64,000 nucleotides of DNA from Chloracidobacterium thermophilum B (GTDB lineage Bacteria > Acidobacteriota > Blastocatellia > Chloracidobacteriales > Chloracidobacteriaceae), in contig NC_016024.1 in the NCBI RefSeq assembly GCF_000226295.1, forward strand, positions 2,153,501 through 2,217,500, in the 5' to 3' direction. The notes under the pieces are model-generated. The model saw only the letters and a list, made by a program, of their open reading frames with translations. It searched no databases and was not told the origin of the DNA. The translations under genes and the position numbers were made by a program. Each line of letters opens with the position of its first letter. Position 1 is the first letter of the stretch. This document shows, in pieces, positions 16,198-27,805 of this stretch.

Positions 16198-17193
16198 TCA
16201 GGCTTCGTCAGCGCCGCCCGGAGACGATGCCGGTTTTTTGGACTTGAAGAAGGCGCTGCGGCAGTTGGGGCAGATACCGTGCGTGAACTGGTAGTTGCAC
16301 ATCCGCCGGAAGTAGGTCTCGAACCGGACCGTGACCGTCTGGCCGCTGGCGTCCCGCTCCATGATGTCGCGGCAGTAGGCGCACACCCGGATGAATTCAG
16401 GCAGGCCCGTCTGAAGCGAAGTCAGCGGCAGGGCGTGCAGCAGCAGGACCACATCCAGCTTATCGCTGCCGGACTCTGCCGCCGGCTCCTCTGGAATCGG
16501 GATAACATCCACCTGTACGTGGACACGTTTCCCGGCGCGGGTTTGGCACCACACGTGGTCAAGGGTCACTTCCTGCCGCAGCGTCAGGCACTGACCCACC
16601 GGGTCAAGCCGTTCACCGGCTTCATTGGCGAAAGCCAGTACTTCGTCAATCGAGAAAGTGTCCGGGTTTCCGGCTTCGACACCGGTCAGCGTCATGGCGG
16701 CCGGATTGAGAAAGCACACCCGCCCGGCCGCATCCAGCACGAAAACGGCTGATTCCAGCTTGGCCAGCGTTGACAGATAGTGCCGTTCGCGCCGCCGGTA
16801 GGTGCGCTCCAGCTCGGATTTCTGGAAGGCAATGCTGAGCGTTGACCGCAGCGTGGCATCATTAATGGGCTTGGAGATGTAGCCGTAGGGCTGGCTGCTG
16901 ATAACACGCTCGATGGTTTCCGGGTCGCTGTTGGCCGTCAGATAGACGACCGGCAGCCCAAAGCGGCTGTGGATGTGCTCGCCGGCCGTGATGCCATCCA
17001 TCGGGCCCGCCAGACGAATGTCCATGAGCACGAGGTCGGGTGCAGCATTCGCCACAAGGTTCAGCGCCTCTTCCCCGCTGGGCACCGTGCCGACCACCTC
17101 GCAGCCCATTTTTTCCAGCCGCAGACGGAGCGCCTCGGCAATCAGGATTTCATCCTCGACAATCATCACCCGCCGGTTGTTTGACGACATCAC
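16198..17193 (-). CDS. Response regulator with PAS domain and Cys-rich tail
   Basis: 331 residues. A receiver domain (about 8-125) has the acidic pair in VEDE and the phosphoacceptor D58 in LVLMDIRLAG, plus YISKP. A PAS-type domain follows (about 140-250). The last 80 residues carry VCAYCRD and CNYQFTHGICPNC, a spacing of Cys that could bind zinc or sense redox state. There is no DNA-binding domain, so output is by protein contact or second messenger control. It starts 9 bases after the histidine kinase stop, which makes that kinase the likely partner. Confidence 0.87.
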   Translation of the reverse strand: MMSSNNRRVMIVEDEILIAEALRLRLEKMGCEVVGTVPSGEEALNLVANAAPDLVLMDIRLAGPMDGITAGEHIHSRFGLPVVYLTANSDPETIERVISSQPYGYISKPINDATLRSTLSIAFQKSELERTYRRRERHYLSTLAKLESAVFVLDAAGRVCFLNPAAMTLTGVEAGNPDTFSIDEVLAFANEAGERLDPVGQCLTLRQEVTLDHVWCQTRAGKRVHVQVDVIPIPEEPAAESGSDKLDVVLLLHALPLTSLQTGLPEFIRVCAYCRDIMERDASGQTVTVRFETYFRRMCNYQFTHGICPNCRSAFFKSKKPASSPGGADEA

Positions 17194-17202
17194 CTCAACC
17201 TT

Positions 17203-18627
17203 TCAGCCATATCCCGGCGGAGTGCTTGCCGGCTCCCCATCCGGTCCAAGTGGAAACGTCAGGGCAGCGCAGAAGCGGCCCGGCTCCGGCATGAAATCCA
17301 CGCGCCCGTGCAGTTGTCGCGCCAGCAGCCGCACTATCCGCACCCCGAAGTGCCGACTGCCTTCCAGTTGCGCCGGCAAGTCTGGCGGATGATGCCGGCC
17401 ATCGTCAATGACCTCGATGGTGACCGCATCGGCCGTGCGCCGGAACTGAACAGCAATGTGGTGCGCCCCGGCAGGAATGCCGTGCTTGAATGCATTCAGC
17501 AGCAGTTCGTGAACGATGAGCGCCACCGGCACGGCCACGTTGAGCGGCAGGGCCACCTGCCCCGGCTGCACCTCCACCCGGACGGATGCCGCCGCAGTCA
17601 CCTGCTGCATGTGCGCCGCCAGCGAAGCACACAGCTCGTCCAGCAGCACGTGGCTGAAGTCGCTTTGCTGGTAAAGCTGCTCGTGAATGAGCGCCATGGC
17701 CCGGATGCGCGAAGCCATGTCGTGCAGAAGACGGTCGAAGCCGGGCTGTTCGAGATGCACCGCCTGCAACTCCAGCAGGCTGATGATGGTCTGGAAGTTG
17801 TTTTTCACCCGGTGGTGCACTTCCTGAAGCAGCACCTGCCGTTCCTCAAGGGCATCCTGCAGGATGGCCACCATGGCCTTTTCCTGCGTAACATCCCGCT
17901 GAATGGCCACCCAGCAGACGACCTTCCCGGTCGGGTCCCTGACTGGCGAGATGCTGATGTCCACGAGGAATTCCCGCCCGTCCTTGCGGTAGTTGACGAG
18001 TTCGACCCGAACCGGCTGCCACTGTTCAAGCGCCGCCCGCAGCCGGTCGAGTTCTTCACGCCGGGTGCGCGGCCCCTGCAGGATGCGCGGCGTCTGCCCG
18101 ATGACTTCCGCCCGCGTGTAGCCCGTCATGCGCTCAAAGGCTTCGTTGACGTAGAGAATGCGCGGCCCGCCTTCAGCCGCGTCAATCGGCCAGGCTTCGG
18201 TGACGAGCACGGCGTCCTGCATCTGCGCGAGGATGACTTCCAGCCGCTGCAAAAACGCCCGTTCCTGCTTCTGCGCCGTGACATCCTGCCCCCACGCCAG
18301 AATGCCGATGACCTGCCCCTGATCGTCCCGCACAGGCTGGTAGCGAACCTCCCAGATTTCAACGGACTCCCCAGAGCGCAGCGTGTATTCGGCCGTGACC
18401 GGTTCGCCGGCTGCGGCCCGCCGACGATATTTCTCTATTTCCGCACGTAATTCCGGGTCAGGCAGGAAATCAACCGTTGGCTCACCCAGTTGCGGCACAC
18501 GCCCGGTCAGCCGCAGATATTGGGAGGCAAAGGCATCATTGAAAAACCTGATCCGCTGGTCCAAGTCGTGGCAGAACAACGTGCCGGGAATGCCTTCACC
18601 AAAGGAACGTAGAATGAACTCCAGCAT
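17203..18627 (-). CDS. PAS-PAS sensor histidine kinase (HisKA_2 type)
   Basis: 474 residues from MLEFILRSFGEG, chosen because the longer frame overlaps lptD by about 150 bases and reads as low-quality sequence. Two PAS domains (about 5-120 and 130-250) end in PAC-like DVTAQK and DVTQEK; then the dimerisation block HHRVKNNFQT (phospho-His near 272) and a HATPase with LLLNAFKHG and DDGRHHPPDLP. No membrane segment, so it is a cytoplasmic sensor, possibly of a PAS-bound ligand or light or redox signal. This kinase type is often coupled to receiver-PAS proteins like the one encoded next. Confidence 0.88.
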   Translation of the reverse strand: MLEFILRSFGEGIPGTLFCHDLDQRIRFFNDAFASQYLRLTGRVPQLGEPTVDFLPDPELRAEIEKYRRRAAAGEPVTAEYTLRSGESVEIWEVRYQPVRDDQGQVIGILAWGQDVTAQKQERAFLQRLEVILAQMQDAVLVTEAWPIDAAEGGPRILYVNEAFERMTGYTRAEVIGQTPRILQGPRTRREELDRLRAALEQWQPVRVELVNYRKDGREFLVDISISPVRDPTGKVVCWVAIQRDVTQEKAMVAILQDALEERQVLLQEVHHRVKNNFQTIISLLELQAVHLEQPGFDRLLHDMASRIRAMALIHEQLYQQSDFSHVLLDELCASLAAHMQQVTAAASVRVEVQPGQVALPLNVAVPVALIVHELLLNAFKHGIPAGAHHIAVQFRRTADAVTIEVIDDGRHHPPDLPAQLEGSRHFGVRIVRLLARQLHGRVDFMPEPGRFCAALTFPLGPDGEPASTPPGYG

Positions 18628-18659
18628 AGCGGTCAATCCATGGCTTGCGCCGATGCCCT

Positions 18660-21236
18660 TCACAGATTCCGGATGCGGCTGCCGGCGTTCTGGTCCGGCT
18701 GCGTGCCGAACGTTCCCAGTCCACGCAGGGCAAAGGTGAAGGTCAAGCGTCCGGCGCTGGCCACGCCCAGGTTGACGCTTGCGTAGTTGACCTGCACAGC
18801 CGCGCAACGGAAGGCATAACCCAGTGAAAACGACGTGAAAATCAGCCCCTTTTGCTGAAGACGGCCGGTGGTTGGGCTTGGAGAGCGGGAGAAATCATAG
18901 GCCACGGCGGCGCTGCCGAAAAGCCCCCGCGTCGGGTCGCCCAGCGCCAGATTCGTAAAGGACTGGCTGCCAGTGAACGTGCCCGGCTCCGGTTGTCCGT
19001 CGGCCAGACGGCGCGGCTGGCTGTAGTACCAGGTCTGGCTCAGTTGGAAGCGCCGCCGGTACAGCCCGCCGGTAAACCCAAAGCTGCGCACACCACCCAG
19101 CACCGGATCGAAATCCAGGCGCAGGTCGGCGGCAAAGGTGGACTGGGGCATCACGCGCAGCTTGACGTTGACAGGCGAAAAGCGCCGCCCGACGCCGCCG
19201 TAGGCAAAGCCGCTGAAGGTCAGCAGCGGCGCAATCTGGTTGCGCTGGCCCGGCACGAGCGCGCCGCCAAAGGTCGGGTCGAAAAAGTATTTCTGGCTGA
19301 TGGTCAGGCTCAGCACCTCCCGCGCCTGGCGCGTCTGCCCGGTCTCATCGCGGACCGGCGCCAGCAGGCGGTTGACGACCGAATACTCCAGCTCGTTTGT
19401 GTTGGCAAAGACATCGAGGGCATCGAAACGCAGGATGCGTGGAAAGTCCTCGATACCGGCCACCCGCCGGTAGATGACCGCCGATTCGATGACGTGCCTG
19501 AAACGGGCCCGGCCATCCCTGGCGTAGAAGGTCCGCCCAAGGGCCGGCGGACGGACTTCGAGCGCAAAGTCCACAAACCGCCGGAACAGCGATTCGCCGG
19601 ACGTTCCCAGGCGCGTCCCCGGCGGCACCACGGACGGCGGCGACGGCAGACCAAAGGCCAGCGGCGGACGCGGCGTGAAGGTTGTTTCGGGATCGAACGT
19701 CGCGCCGTAGTAGGTGGCCCGGACGCCCAGCGTCGGCGTGATGCTCCAGCCGCCCAGATCGGGCAGCAGCGCCGTCAGGCGCGGCGCGGCATCCAGGCGC
19801 TGCACGAACTCCGGCGTGGTGAAGGTGCGCTGGTTCGTATCAGTACGGGTTTCCGTCCGGCGCAGCCCGGCCAGACTCGCTTCGCCGCCGGCATACCAGG
19901 TCAGACCGGCAAAGCGGCCGAGATAGGTGGGCAGCCAGTCGAAGTTCAGCGCAGGGCTTTTGCGAATGGAAAACTCGACCAGGGTGGAGCCACGTGCGCC
20001 TTGGGGAATGTTCACCCGTGTCGTCCGGTTTTCGTAAAGCGTGCGGAAGCCAAACGTCGGCGTCTGCCGGGTCAGGTGCAGAACGATTTTCGACTCCGGG
20101 TTGAAGGCATCCTCGAAGGTGTTGCCGAAAATGGCGCGGAAGTCGAAGCTTGACGTGTAGTTGACATCGGCGACGCCGACGAAGCCGTTGGCAAAGTGGT
20201 TGATGGCTTTGGCAAAGAACAGTGTCCCGCCCTGGTTGACGCCCGGCCGTCCAAACAGGCGGTCGGCCACGGTGTAGGTGCCCAGCCGGATGAAGGAATC
20301 CTCTGCCAGCGCCGCGCGCAGGGTGGCACCAAAGCCGAGACCCCGCGCGCTGTACAGATCGCCCTGCAGGGTCAGGTCGGCGCTGTCGCCCAGCGTCTGG
20401 TAGTAGCCCAGCCCGATGATCCGCCCCTGCAGGGTGTTGTTGCCGAGCGTCGGCAGAAGAAAGCCGGATTTCCGTTCCCGGCGGTCAATGGGCAGCGCCA
20501 CGTATGGCAACGGCAGAATGGGCGTTCCCTTGATGCGAAAGGCGGCCCGGCGCGCCGAAGCGTAGTCGTTGACCCGGATGCGCGCCTCGCGGGCCGTCAC
20601 CGTCCAGAGCGGAACGGTGTCTTCGCAGCAGGAAGTCAGCTTGGCTTCATAGAGGATGTAGGTATCGCGTCCGGTGCGTTCCACCCGCGCGGCGGTAAAG
20701 GCCAGCAGCCCGCCGTCGGCGGTCTGGTCGGTGTAGCCGGTCACGTCGTAGAACGTTCCGGTTTTGCGGCGCACATTGACTTCGGCCCGCCGCGCGGTCA
20801 GGCGCTGGTTGGGTTGTGGGTCATAGATGACATTGCCTTCGGCGCGGGCGTCACCGCTGGTTTCGTCGTACACCACGTGGTCGGCTTGGAGCCGCGCGCC
20901 GTCGTACGTGATGACGACATAGCCATCGGCGTAGAGCGTCGTGCCCACGCGGCGCTGTTCATCGGCGTCAATCTGGACTGTGGCTCCGGGCGTTGTGCCG
21001 GGGCGGACTTGTCCGCCGGGTGTGCCCGGCGCTGCCGGCTGCGATGTCGGGGGAAGTGGCAGCGCCTGGGGTGAAGCGGGTGTTCCCGGCGGCCCGACGA
21101 CAATGACGGGCGCGGCGGCTTCGGGTGGCGGGGGCGGCGGCAGGGCGGCCGGGGGTGGGATGTATTGGGCGGCGGCGGGCAGGGTCAGGGCCAACCAGAG
21201 CAGTCCGGTCCAGCCGGCAGTGCGAAACAGGGTCAT
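18660..21236 (-). CDS. lptD: LPS assembly outer-membrane protein LptD
   Basis: 858 residues from ATG 21236. A signal peptide (MTLFRTAGWTGLLWLALTLPAAAQ) is followed by an unusual Pro-rich linker of about 65 residues, then the OstA/LptA-like periplasmic domain (GTTLYADGYVVITYDGARLQADHVVYD) and the large C-terminal barrel. The Cys pair in EAKLTSCCEDTVPLW sits where LptD proteins have their first disulfide cysteines. LptD with LptE inserts LPS into the outer leaflet; so the cell is a diderm that probably makes LPS. An upstream TTG at 21260 is an alternative start. The gene is 32 bases upstream of the sensor kinase gene. Confidence 0.88.
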   Translation of the reverse strand: MTLFRTAGWTGLLWLALTLPAAAQYIPPPAALPPPPPPEAAAPVIVVGPPGTPASPQALPLPPTSQPAAPGTPGGQVRPGTTPGATVQIDADEQRRVGTTLYADGYVVITYDGARLQADHVVYDETSGDARAEGNVIYDPQPNQRLTARRAEVNVRRKTGTFYDVTGYTDQTADGGLLAFTAARVERTGRDTYILYEAKLTSCCEDTVPLWTVTAREARIRVNDYASARRAAFRIKGTPILPLPYVALPIDRRERKSGFLLPTLGNNTLQGRIIGLGYYQTLGDSADLTLQGDLYSARGLGFGATLRAALAEDSFIRLGTYTVADRLFGRPGVNQGGTLFFAKAINHFANGFVGVADVNYTSSFDFRAIFGNTFEDAFNPESKIVLHLTRQTPTFGFRTLYENRTTRVNIPQGARGSTLVEFSIRKSPALNFDWLPTYLGRFAGLTWYAGGEASLAGLRRTETRTDTNQRTFTTPEFVQRLDAAPRLTALLPDLGGWSITPTLGVRATYYGATFDPETTFTPRPPLAFGLPSPPSVVPPGTRLGTSGESLFRRFVDFALEVRPPALGRTFYARDGRARFRHVIESAVIYRRVAGIEDFPRILRFDALDVFANTNELEYSVVNRLLAPVRDETGQTRQAREVLSLTISQKYFFDPTFGGALVPGQRNQIAPLLTFSGFAYGGVGRRFSPVNVKLRVMPQSTFAADLRLDFDPVLGGVRSFGFTGGLYRRRFQLSQTWYYSQPRRLADGQPEPGTFTGSQSFTNLALGDPTRGLFGSAAVAYDFSRSPSPTTGRLQQKGLIFTSFSLGYAFRCAAVQVNYASVNLGVASAGRLTFTFALRGLGTFGTQPDQNAGSRIRNL

Positions 21237-21610
21237 CGCGTCAGTAATAAAGGCGCGCAAGTATCAGGCATGTATCCGAGTCGCCGCGACTCTAGGCCAA
21301 AGCGGCCCGCCGTTTGAAGTGCAAAGTCATTCGGACCTGCCCGGCAGCGCCGGATATTCCCCGCACCGATGGATGTTCAGCCCGATTGCACTGAACCCGA
21401 TTGCGCTGAGCAGACTTTTCTGTTTCTATCATCTGAACTTAAGTTAAAAAACGCACGGACTCCCTGAATATGGTGCTACCTCGTCTCTGGCAACCGCTCC
21501 GGTTCTGGTGAAGCGCCGGTCCTGCCCGTCACCAGACCGGTTGCACATTACCTGGCCGGGAAGAGGATTCGGCTCCGCTATTTCGATTCTGATTGAAAGG
21601 AAATCTGCCA
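21237..21610. other. Divergent intergenic region between lptD and the protease gene
   Basis: About 370 bases between two divergent genes. It must hold promoters for both, but I find no convincing -35/-10 pair. An AT-rich patch (TCTATCATCTGAACTTAAGTTAAAAAA, around 21426-21450) is the likeliest promoter area. The protease ribosome-binding site AAAGGAAA is at 21596-21603. No RNA gene or repeat is evident. Confidence 0.5.
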
Positions 21611-24600
21611 ATGTCTTCGACCTCGCAACATCGTCCACAGCGCGCCAGATGGCTGGCGGGACTGGTGGCAACGACGGCGCTGGCCGGATTGACGGCACTG
21701 CCGCTCGTACATGTCAGCAGCGCCCCACCGACTGACACTGGCAAAAAGGGGCGGCACTTCAGATTGGCCGCTCCGTATGACTTCACGGCTGAAACGCACG
21801 GTCACAAATTCATCACCCGGACAGCCGATGCACGTGCCGAAGCGGAACGCTTGGGGGCGCAATTGGTGGCTGACTACGGGACATTTCAACTCTATAGCAC
21901 TGACAGCGACAACACTTCCGCCTTTGGAAACACCAGCGGTATTGAGATGGCCGACGAATTCAACGTCGTCCACCTGAATGTACCCATCAACACCACGTCC
22001 CGGGGTGCGCAGGAGTTGGCAGAGGCAGGGAAAGCAGCCCAGGAACGGCTGTATCCCGGCGGCAAGCGCCTTCACGTCGTCCAGTTTGCCGGCCCAACGC
22101 GGCCCGAATGGTTTTCCGCGCTTCAGAAGACTGGTGCCCGCATCATCAACTACCTGCCGCACAATGCCTATCTTGTTTACGGCGACGCAGCCAGCCTTGA
22201 GCGCGTTTCGCGGTTGGGCGAAGACGCGCGCCAGACAGGCGACACCACCAAGGTGACAAAAAGCTTCAAGCAGTGGGACGGCCCCTATCTTGCCGCCTTC
22301 AAACTTGACCCCAGCACGGCGGAGGTTGCCCTGGAGGGCACACAGCGATATGCCGTACAGCTCGTTGCTGACCCAGACACCAATCAGGCAACCCTCCAAC
22401 TGGCGGAAAGCTTCGTCGGCAAACCGGCCATCCAGAAGTATCAGATTGCCGATTTCGTGAACTTCATCGTGGAGCTGCCTTCCGGCGCCCTGATGAGGCT
22501 GGCGGCGCAGGAAGACGTGATTTCCATCATGCCCTACACCGAGCCGACCCTGCTCGATGAACGGCAGAACCAGATTCTCATCAACAGCCTGACGGGTGGC
22601 ATCCCGAACCTTTCAACGCCCTATGCCACGTTTCTGACGGCAGCCGGCTTCCCACCCCTCAACTCGACCTTCACCTCGGCTTTCGTGGTGGATGTCGGTG
22701 ACCAAATGGTGGACAGCGGAAACTCCATCGCCGGGGCGACCACACCCCCGCCGGGCGGGCCGCCCAACCACACCACTGGCCTTCCCCCCACCTCTCACTT
22801 CGCTCTCTACCGCGCCGGTAACATCCTGCAGCCGAGCCGGCTGGTGTATGCCAAGTGGGAAAGCACAACCTCTCCAACGCCAGGAACTAACGACGTACGC
22901 GGCTGCGGTATCGGCCACGGAACCCTCTGCGCGCATATCATCGCCGGCAACGTACCGGCGTCACTGCCCCGCGCCCTGCCCCACGCCGAAAATGACCCCC
23001 CGAACTTCTACTACGGTCTAGGTGTGGCTCCCTTCGTGCGGATTGGCAGTTCAGCGATTTTTAACTCTGGTGGCACGTTTGTGAACCCCAACTTCAACGA
23101 CATGCTCGCGCGGTCATACCAGTACGGTGCGCGCATCAGCTCAAACAGTTGGGGCGCGGCGGTCTCCGGCGCGTACAACACGAGCTCACAAGCCTACGAC
23201 TTTCTCGTGCGTGATGCTCAGCAACCAGGATCGGCTCACCCGACACCGGGCAACCAGGAAATGGTCATCGTATTTGCCGCCGGCAACAGTGGCCCTGGTA
23301 CCCAAACGGTTGGCTCACCGGCCACTGCGAAGAACGTCATCACGGTGGGTGCTAGCCAAAACACCCGCAGCGCCGGTGAGAATGCCGAAAACATGGCCAG
23401 CTTTTCAAGCCGCGGACCTTGCGCCGACGGGCGCCGGAAGCCCGACCTGGTGGCGCCAGGGACAACGGTTTCCGGTGGGGTGCTCCAGGTTGGCACCCCT
23501 GACCCAAATGGCCCTGGTAACCCTGATCCGTGTGTGACAAGCGCCCCTTTGCCCGGAACAACCGGCTACTATCGCGCTTCAAGCGGGACAAGCTTTTCCT
23601 GTCCGGCGGTTGCAGGTGGTGCTGCGCTTGTCCGGCAGTATTTCCTCAACAACCCCGGCCCGCCTTTCAACGGCACCGCGCCCAGCCCGGCGATGACCAA
23701 GGCGTATCTGATGAACTCCGCCGAGTATATGACGGGCACGGGCGCCGGTGACACGCTCTGGTCAAACAATCAGGGCATGGGTCGCATGGCGCTTAACCGC
23801 GCATTTGACAGCGCCCCACGGGTGCTGCGCGACCAGGTCCCGGCGGACAAGTTCACAGCAAGCGGACAGGTTCGGACTCTTGCCGTAGCTTTTCCGGCCT
23901 CTGGACCTCTGCGCATCACGCTGGCGTGGACGGATGTCCCCGGCGCCACCACTGGCACCGGGCCACGCCTTGTCAACGACCTTGACCTCCAAGTTAGTGT
24001 TGGCGGCGACACCTATCGCGGCAACAACTTCTCCGGGGCCAACTCCATCCCCGGCGGTGCATTTGACCGCCTCAACAACGTCGAGAGTGTTTTCCTTCCG
24101 GCAGGCAGCTACCCGGCCGGGACGCCCGTGATCATCCAGGTGAGCGCCTTCAACATTGCCGGCGATGGCGTCCCTGGCGATGGCGACCTACTCGACCAGG
24201 ACTACGCCTTGGTGGTGTACAACGCGCAGACGGTAACGGGTCCCCTTGCGGCCTTCGCAGGCCAGACCACGACCGAACTACCGGGCGCGGCCAACAGCGA
24301 CGGTGACAGCTTCTTTGAACCATGCGAGACCCTGCAATCAGCTATCACGGTAACGAATGTGGGCACCGCGACGGCAACGGGAGTCAACGTCACCATCACC
24401 TCCACGACACCAGGGGTGACGATTGTCAACGGCAGCGCAAGCCTTGGCTCGTTGGCGCCGGGCGCGAGTGCAACCGGCAACGTGACCTTCAAGCTTCTCC
24501 CGACCTTTGTGCCGGGGACGACCGTCACCATCAACGTGTCAGTCACGTTTGGGCCGGGCAGTGGGTCAACTACGGCGAGCTACACAGTGCCGACAAGTTG

Positions 24601-25798
24601 TCCGTTAGCGCCGGGCGGCACGTTTACCTTTTCCAACCCGGCGCCGATCACCATTCCGCTTTCGGGTCCGGCGACGCCTTATCCGTCCACCATCAATGTG
24701 AGCGGCATTCCTGCGGGACACGTGATCACCAAGGTGACGGTGACAATCACCAACTTCAACCACACCTGGCCTAGCGACGTAGGTGTGGCACTGCGGGGTC
24801 CAGGTGGTCAGATTTGTGTGCTGTTCAATAATGCCATTGGCGGGTCTGGTGGCGTAACGAACCGCACCTACACGTTTGACCAGACAGCCCCGCCATTGCC
24901 AACGTCGGGCTTCCCGCCCAGTGGGACCTATGGTCCGAACAACAACGGCGGAGGGCGGACCTTCGCGGCCCCGCTGCCGTCGCCGCCCTACAACAGCAAC
25001 CTGAACATCTTCAACGGGTTGTCCGGGGCAAGTGTGAACGGCACGTGGGAACTGTTCGTGCAGGACTTTGTCGGTGGTGATGCTGGCAACATCAACGGCG
25101 GCTGGTCCATCACCATCCAGACCGGCACGCTCAACTGCTCCACCACAGCACCCTGCCTGACAAACGTCAACTCGCAGGTGCAGATGCTGATTTACCCGTC
25201 GGCAACCACGGCGCTGTTTGGCTGCCCCGGCTATCCGTTGCAGGCGACGCTGGTTGGGCTGCTGACCAACATTGGTGCAGCACCTCTCTCCAACATCGCC
25301 ATTCAGGTGACAGGGCTGGGCTTCCCGAACTTCACCAATCCGAACGCCGTCATTCTGGCGTCGCCCAATCCACACCGGTTGGCGTCGGCGGATGACTACT
25401 TCGGGCCGTGTGCCTACACTGGCGGGCAGGCTGGCTCCATCCAGACCACGCTCAACGGGCAGCCGCCGGTTGGCACTGGTGTGCCGATTAGCCCGCTGGC
25501 GGCAGGGCAGTCCACGAGTGTCTTCTTCCGGGTGCGGGTGCCTTCGACCGGTCCGATTCGCCTGCTGGTGAATGTGCTGGCGATTGTCGGCCCCGTCTCA
25601 ACGACGGAAAGCGTTGAGACGCAGCGGCAGGTGATTCGGACGATGGTCATTGACGTGGTACCTGACGCCGACGGCAAGCTGACGGCGCGGGTTGTCCGCG
25701 ATGAGCCTGTGACGCCGAAGGCCGCGTCTGGCGAGGACGCCACGGCGACGACGCCTGCCCGGACGCCGGTTGTGGCGGCTCCCGGACGGCGGCGCTAA
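21611..25798 (+). CDS. Large secreted subtilisin-like (S8) serine protease with P-domain-like module
   Basis: 1,395 residues from ATG 21611 (AAAGGAAA 8 bases upstream). A signal peptide (about 10-38, RWLAGLVATTALAGLTALPL) is followed by a long propeptide of about 300 residues and an S8 catalytic domain: Asp361 (FVVDVG), His436 (GHGTLCAH), oxyanion Asn559 (AAGNSGPG) and Ser661 (SGTSFSCP). Large insertions separate Asp and His. After it come a beta-sandwich, a CARDB/DUF11-like repeat region (about 910-1005), and a P/Homo B-like domain (about 1010-1165; TWPSDVGVALRGPGG, NGTWELFVQD), then a beta-rich end. It should be an exported degradative protease. A strong terminator follows at once. Confidence 0.9.
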   Translation: MSSTSQHRPQRARWLAGLVATTALAGLTALPLVHVSSAPPTDTGKKGRHFRLAAPYDFTAETHGHKFITRTADARAEAERLGAQLVADYGTFQLYSTDSDNTSAFGNTSGIEMADEFNVVHLNVPINTTSRGAQELAEAGKAAQERLYPGGKRLHVVQFAGPTRPEWFSALQKTGARIINYLPHNAYLVYGDAASLERVSRLGEDARQTGDTTKVTKSFKQWDGPYLAAFKLDPSTAEVALEGTQRYAVQLVADPDTNQATLQLAESFVGKPAIQKYQIADFVNFIVELPSGALMRLAAQEDVISIMPYTEPTLLDERQNQILINSLTGGIPNLSTPYATFLTAAGFPPLNSTFTSAFVVDVGDQMVDSGNSIAGATTPPPGGPPNHTTGLPPTSHFALYRAGNILQPSRLVYAKWESTTSPTPGTNDVRGCGIGHGTLCAHIIAGNVPASLPRALPHAENDPPNFYYGLGVAPFVRIGSSAIFNSGGTFVNPNFNDMLARSYQYGARISSNSWGAAVSGAYNTSSQAYDFLVRDAQQPGSAHPTPGNQEMVIVFAAGNSGPGTQTVGSPATAKNVITVGASQNTRSAGENAENMASFSSRGPCADGRRKPDLVAPGTTVSGGVLQVGTPDPNGPGNPDPCVTSAPLPGTTGYYRASSGTSFSCPAVAGGAALVRQYFLNNPGPPFNGTAPSPAMTKAYLMNSAEYMTGTGAGDTLWSNNQGMGRMALNRAFDSAPRVLRDQVPADKFTASGQVRTLAVAFPASGPLRITLAWTDVPGATTGTGPRLVNDLDLQVSVGGDTYRGNNFSGANSIPGGAFDRLNNVESVFLPAGSYPAGTPVIIQVSAFNIAGDGVPGDGDLLDQDYALVVYNAQTVTGPLAAFAGQTTTELPGAANSDGDSFFEPCETLQSAITVTNVGTATATGVNVTITSTTPGVTIVNGSASLGSLAPGASATGNVTFKLLPTFVPGTTVTINVSVTFGPGSGSTTASYTVPTSCPLAPGGTFTFSNPAPITIPLSGPATPYPSTINVSGIPAGHVITKVTVTITNFNHTWPSDVGVALRGPGGQICVLFNNAIGGSGGVTNRTYTFDQTAPPLPTSGFPPSGTYGPNNNGGGRTFAAPLPSPPYNSNLNIFNGLSGASVNGTWELFVQDFVGGDAGNINGGWSITIQTGTLNCSTTAPCLTNVNSQVQMLIYPSATTALFGCPGYPLQATLVGLLTNIGAAPLSNIAIQVTGLGFPNFTNPNAVILASPNPHRLASADDYFGPCAYTGGQAGSIQTTLNGQPPVGTGVPISPLAAGQSTSVFFRVRVPSTGPIRLLVNVLAIVGPVSTTESVETQRQVIRTMVIDVVPDADGKLTARVVRDEPVTPKAASGEDATATTPARTPVVAAPGRRR

Positions 25799-25834
25799 CC
25801 TTCAACCCGGTCAGGGTAGCCTGACCTGATTTCC

Positions 25835-25871
25835 GGCGGTCACGCTCTGATGCGGGCGTGACCGCCTTTTT
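25835..25871 (+). terminator. Rho-independent terminator of the S8 protease gene
   Basis: GGCGGTCACGC (25835-25845) pairs perfectly with GCGTGACCGCC (25856-25866) across a 10-base loop, followed by five T. It lies 37 bases after the protease stop. Confidence 0.92.
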
Positions 25872-26002
25872 ACTTCCTGCCCGAACGGTTTCCAGGTTTT
25901 TCTGCATTTTCTCCAGGCTTGAAAAAATGATGACCTTGGCCGGATGCTTTCCCGCAACAATCAGACTCGAAAAGCCAAACCACCGGAACAGGCAATGCAG
26001 GC

Positions 26003-26035
26003 AAAAAAAGTGGCGGCGTCACGCGACGCCGCCAC
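26003..26035 (-). terminator. Rho-independent terminator of groESL
   Basis: Read on the minus strand, GTGGCGGCGTC, a 4-base loop and GACGCCGCCAC form a perfect 11-bp stem followed by seven T (A-run at 26003-26009 on the plus strand). It begins about 28 bases after the groEL stop and ends that operon. Confidence 0.93.
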
Positions 26036-26063
26036 GGAGGACAACCCCAAGGGTCTATGGGGA

Positions 26064-27751
<1,688 letters not shown>

Positions 27752-27805
27752 ACAGATTGCTGCCAGTGGTGGCGGTTCCAGCGTTGGTGGTCAGCCCGAA
27801 CACTC

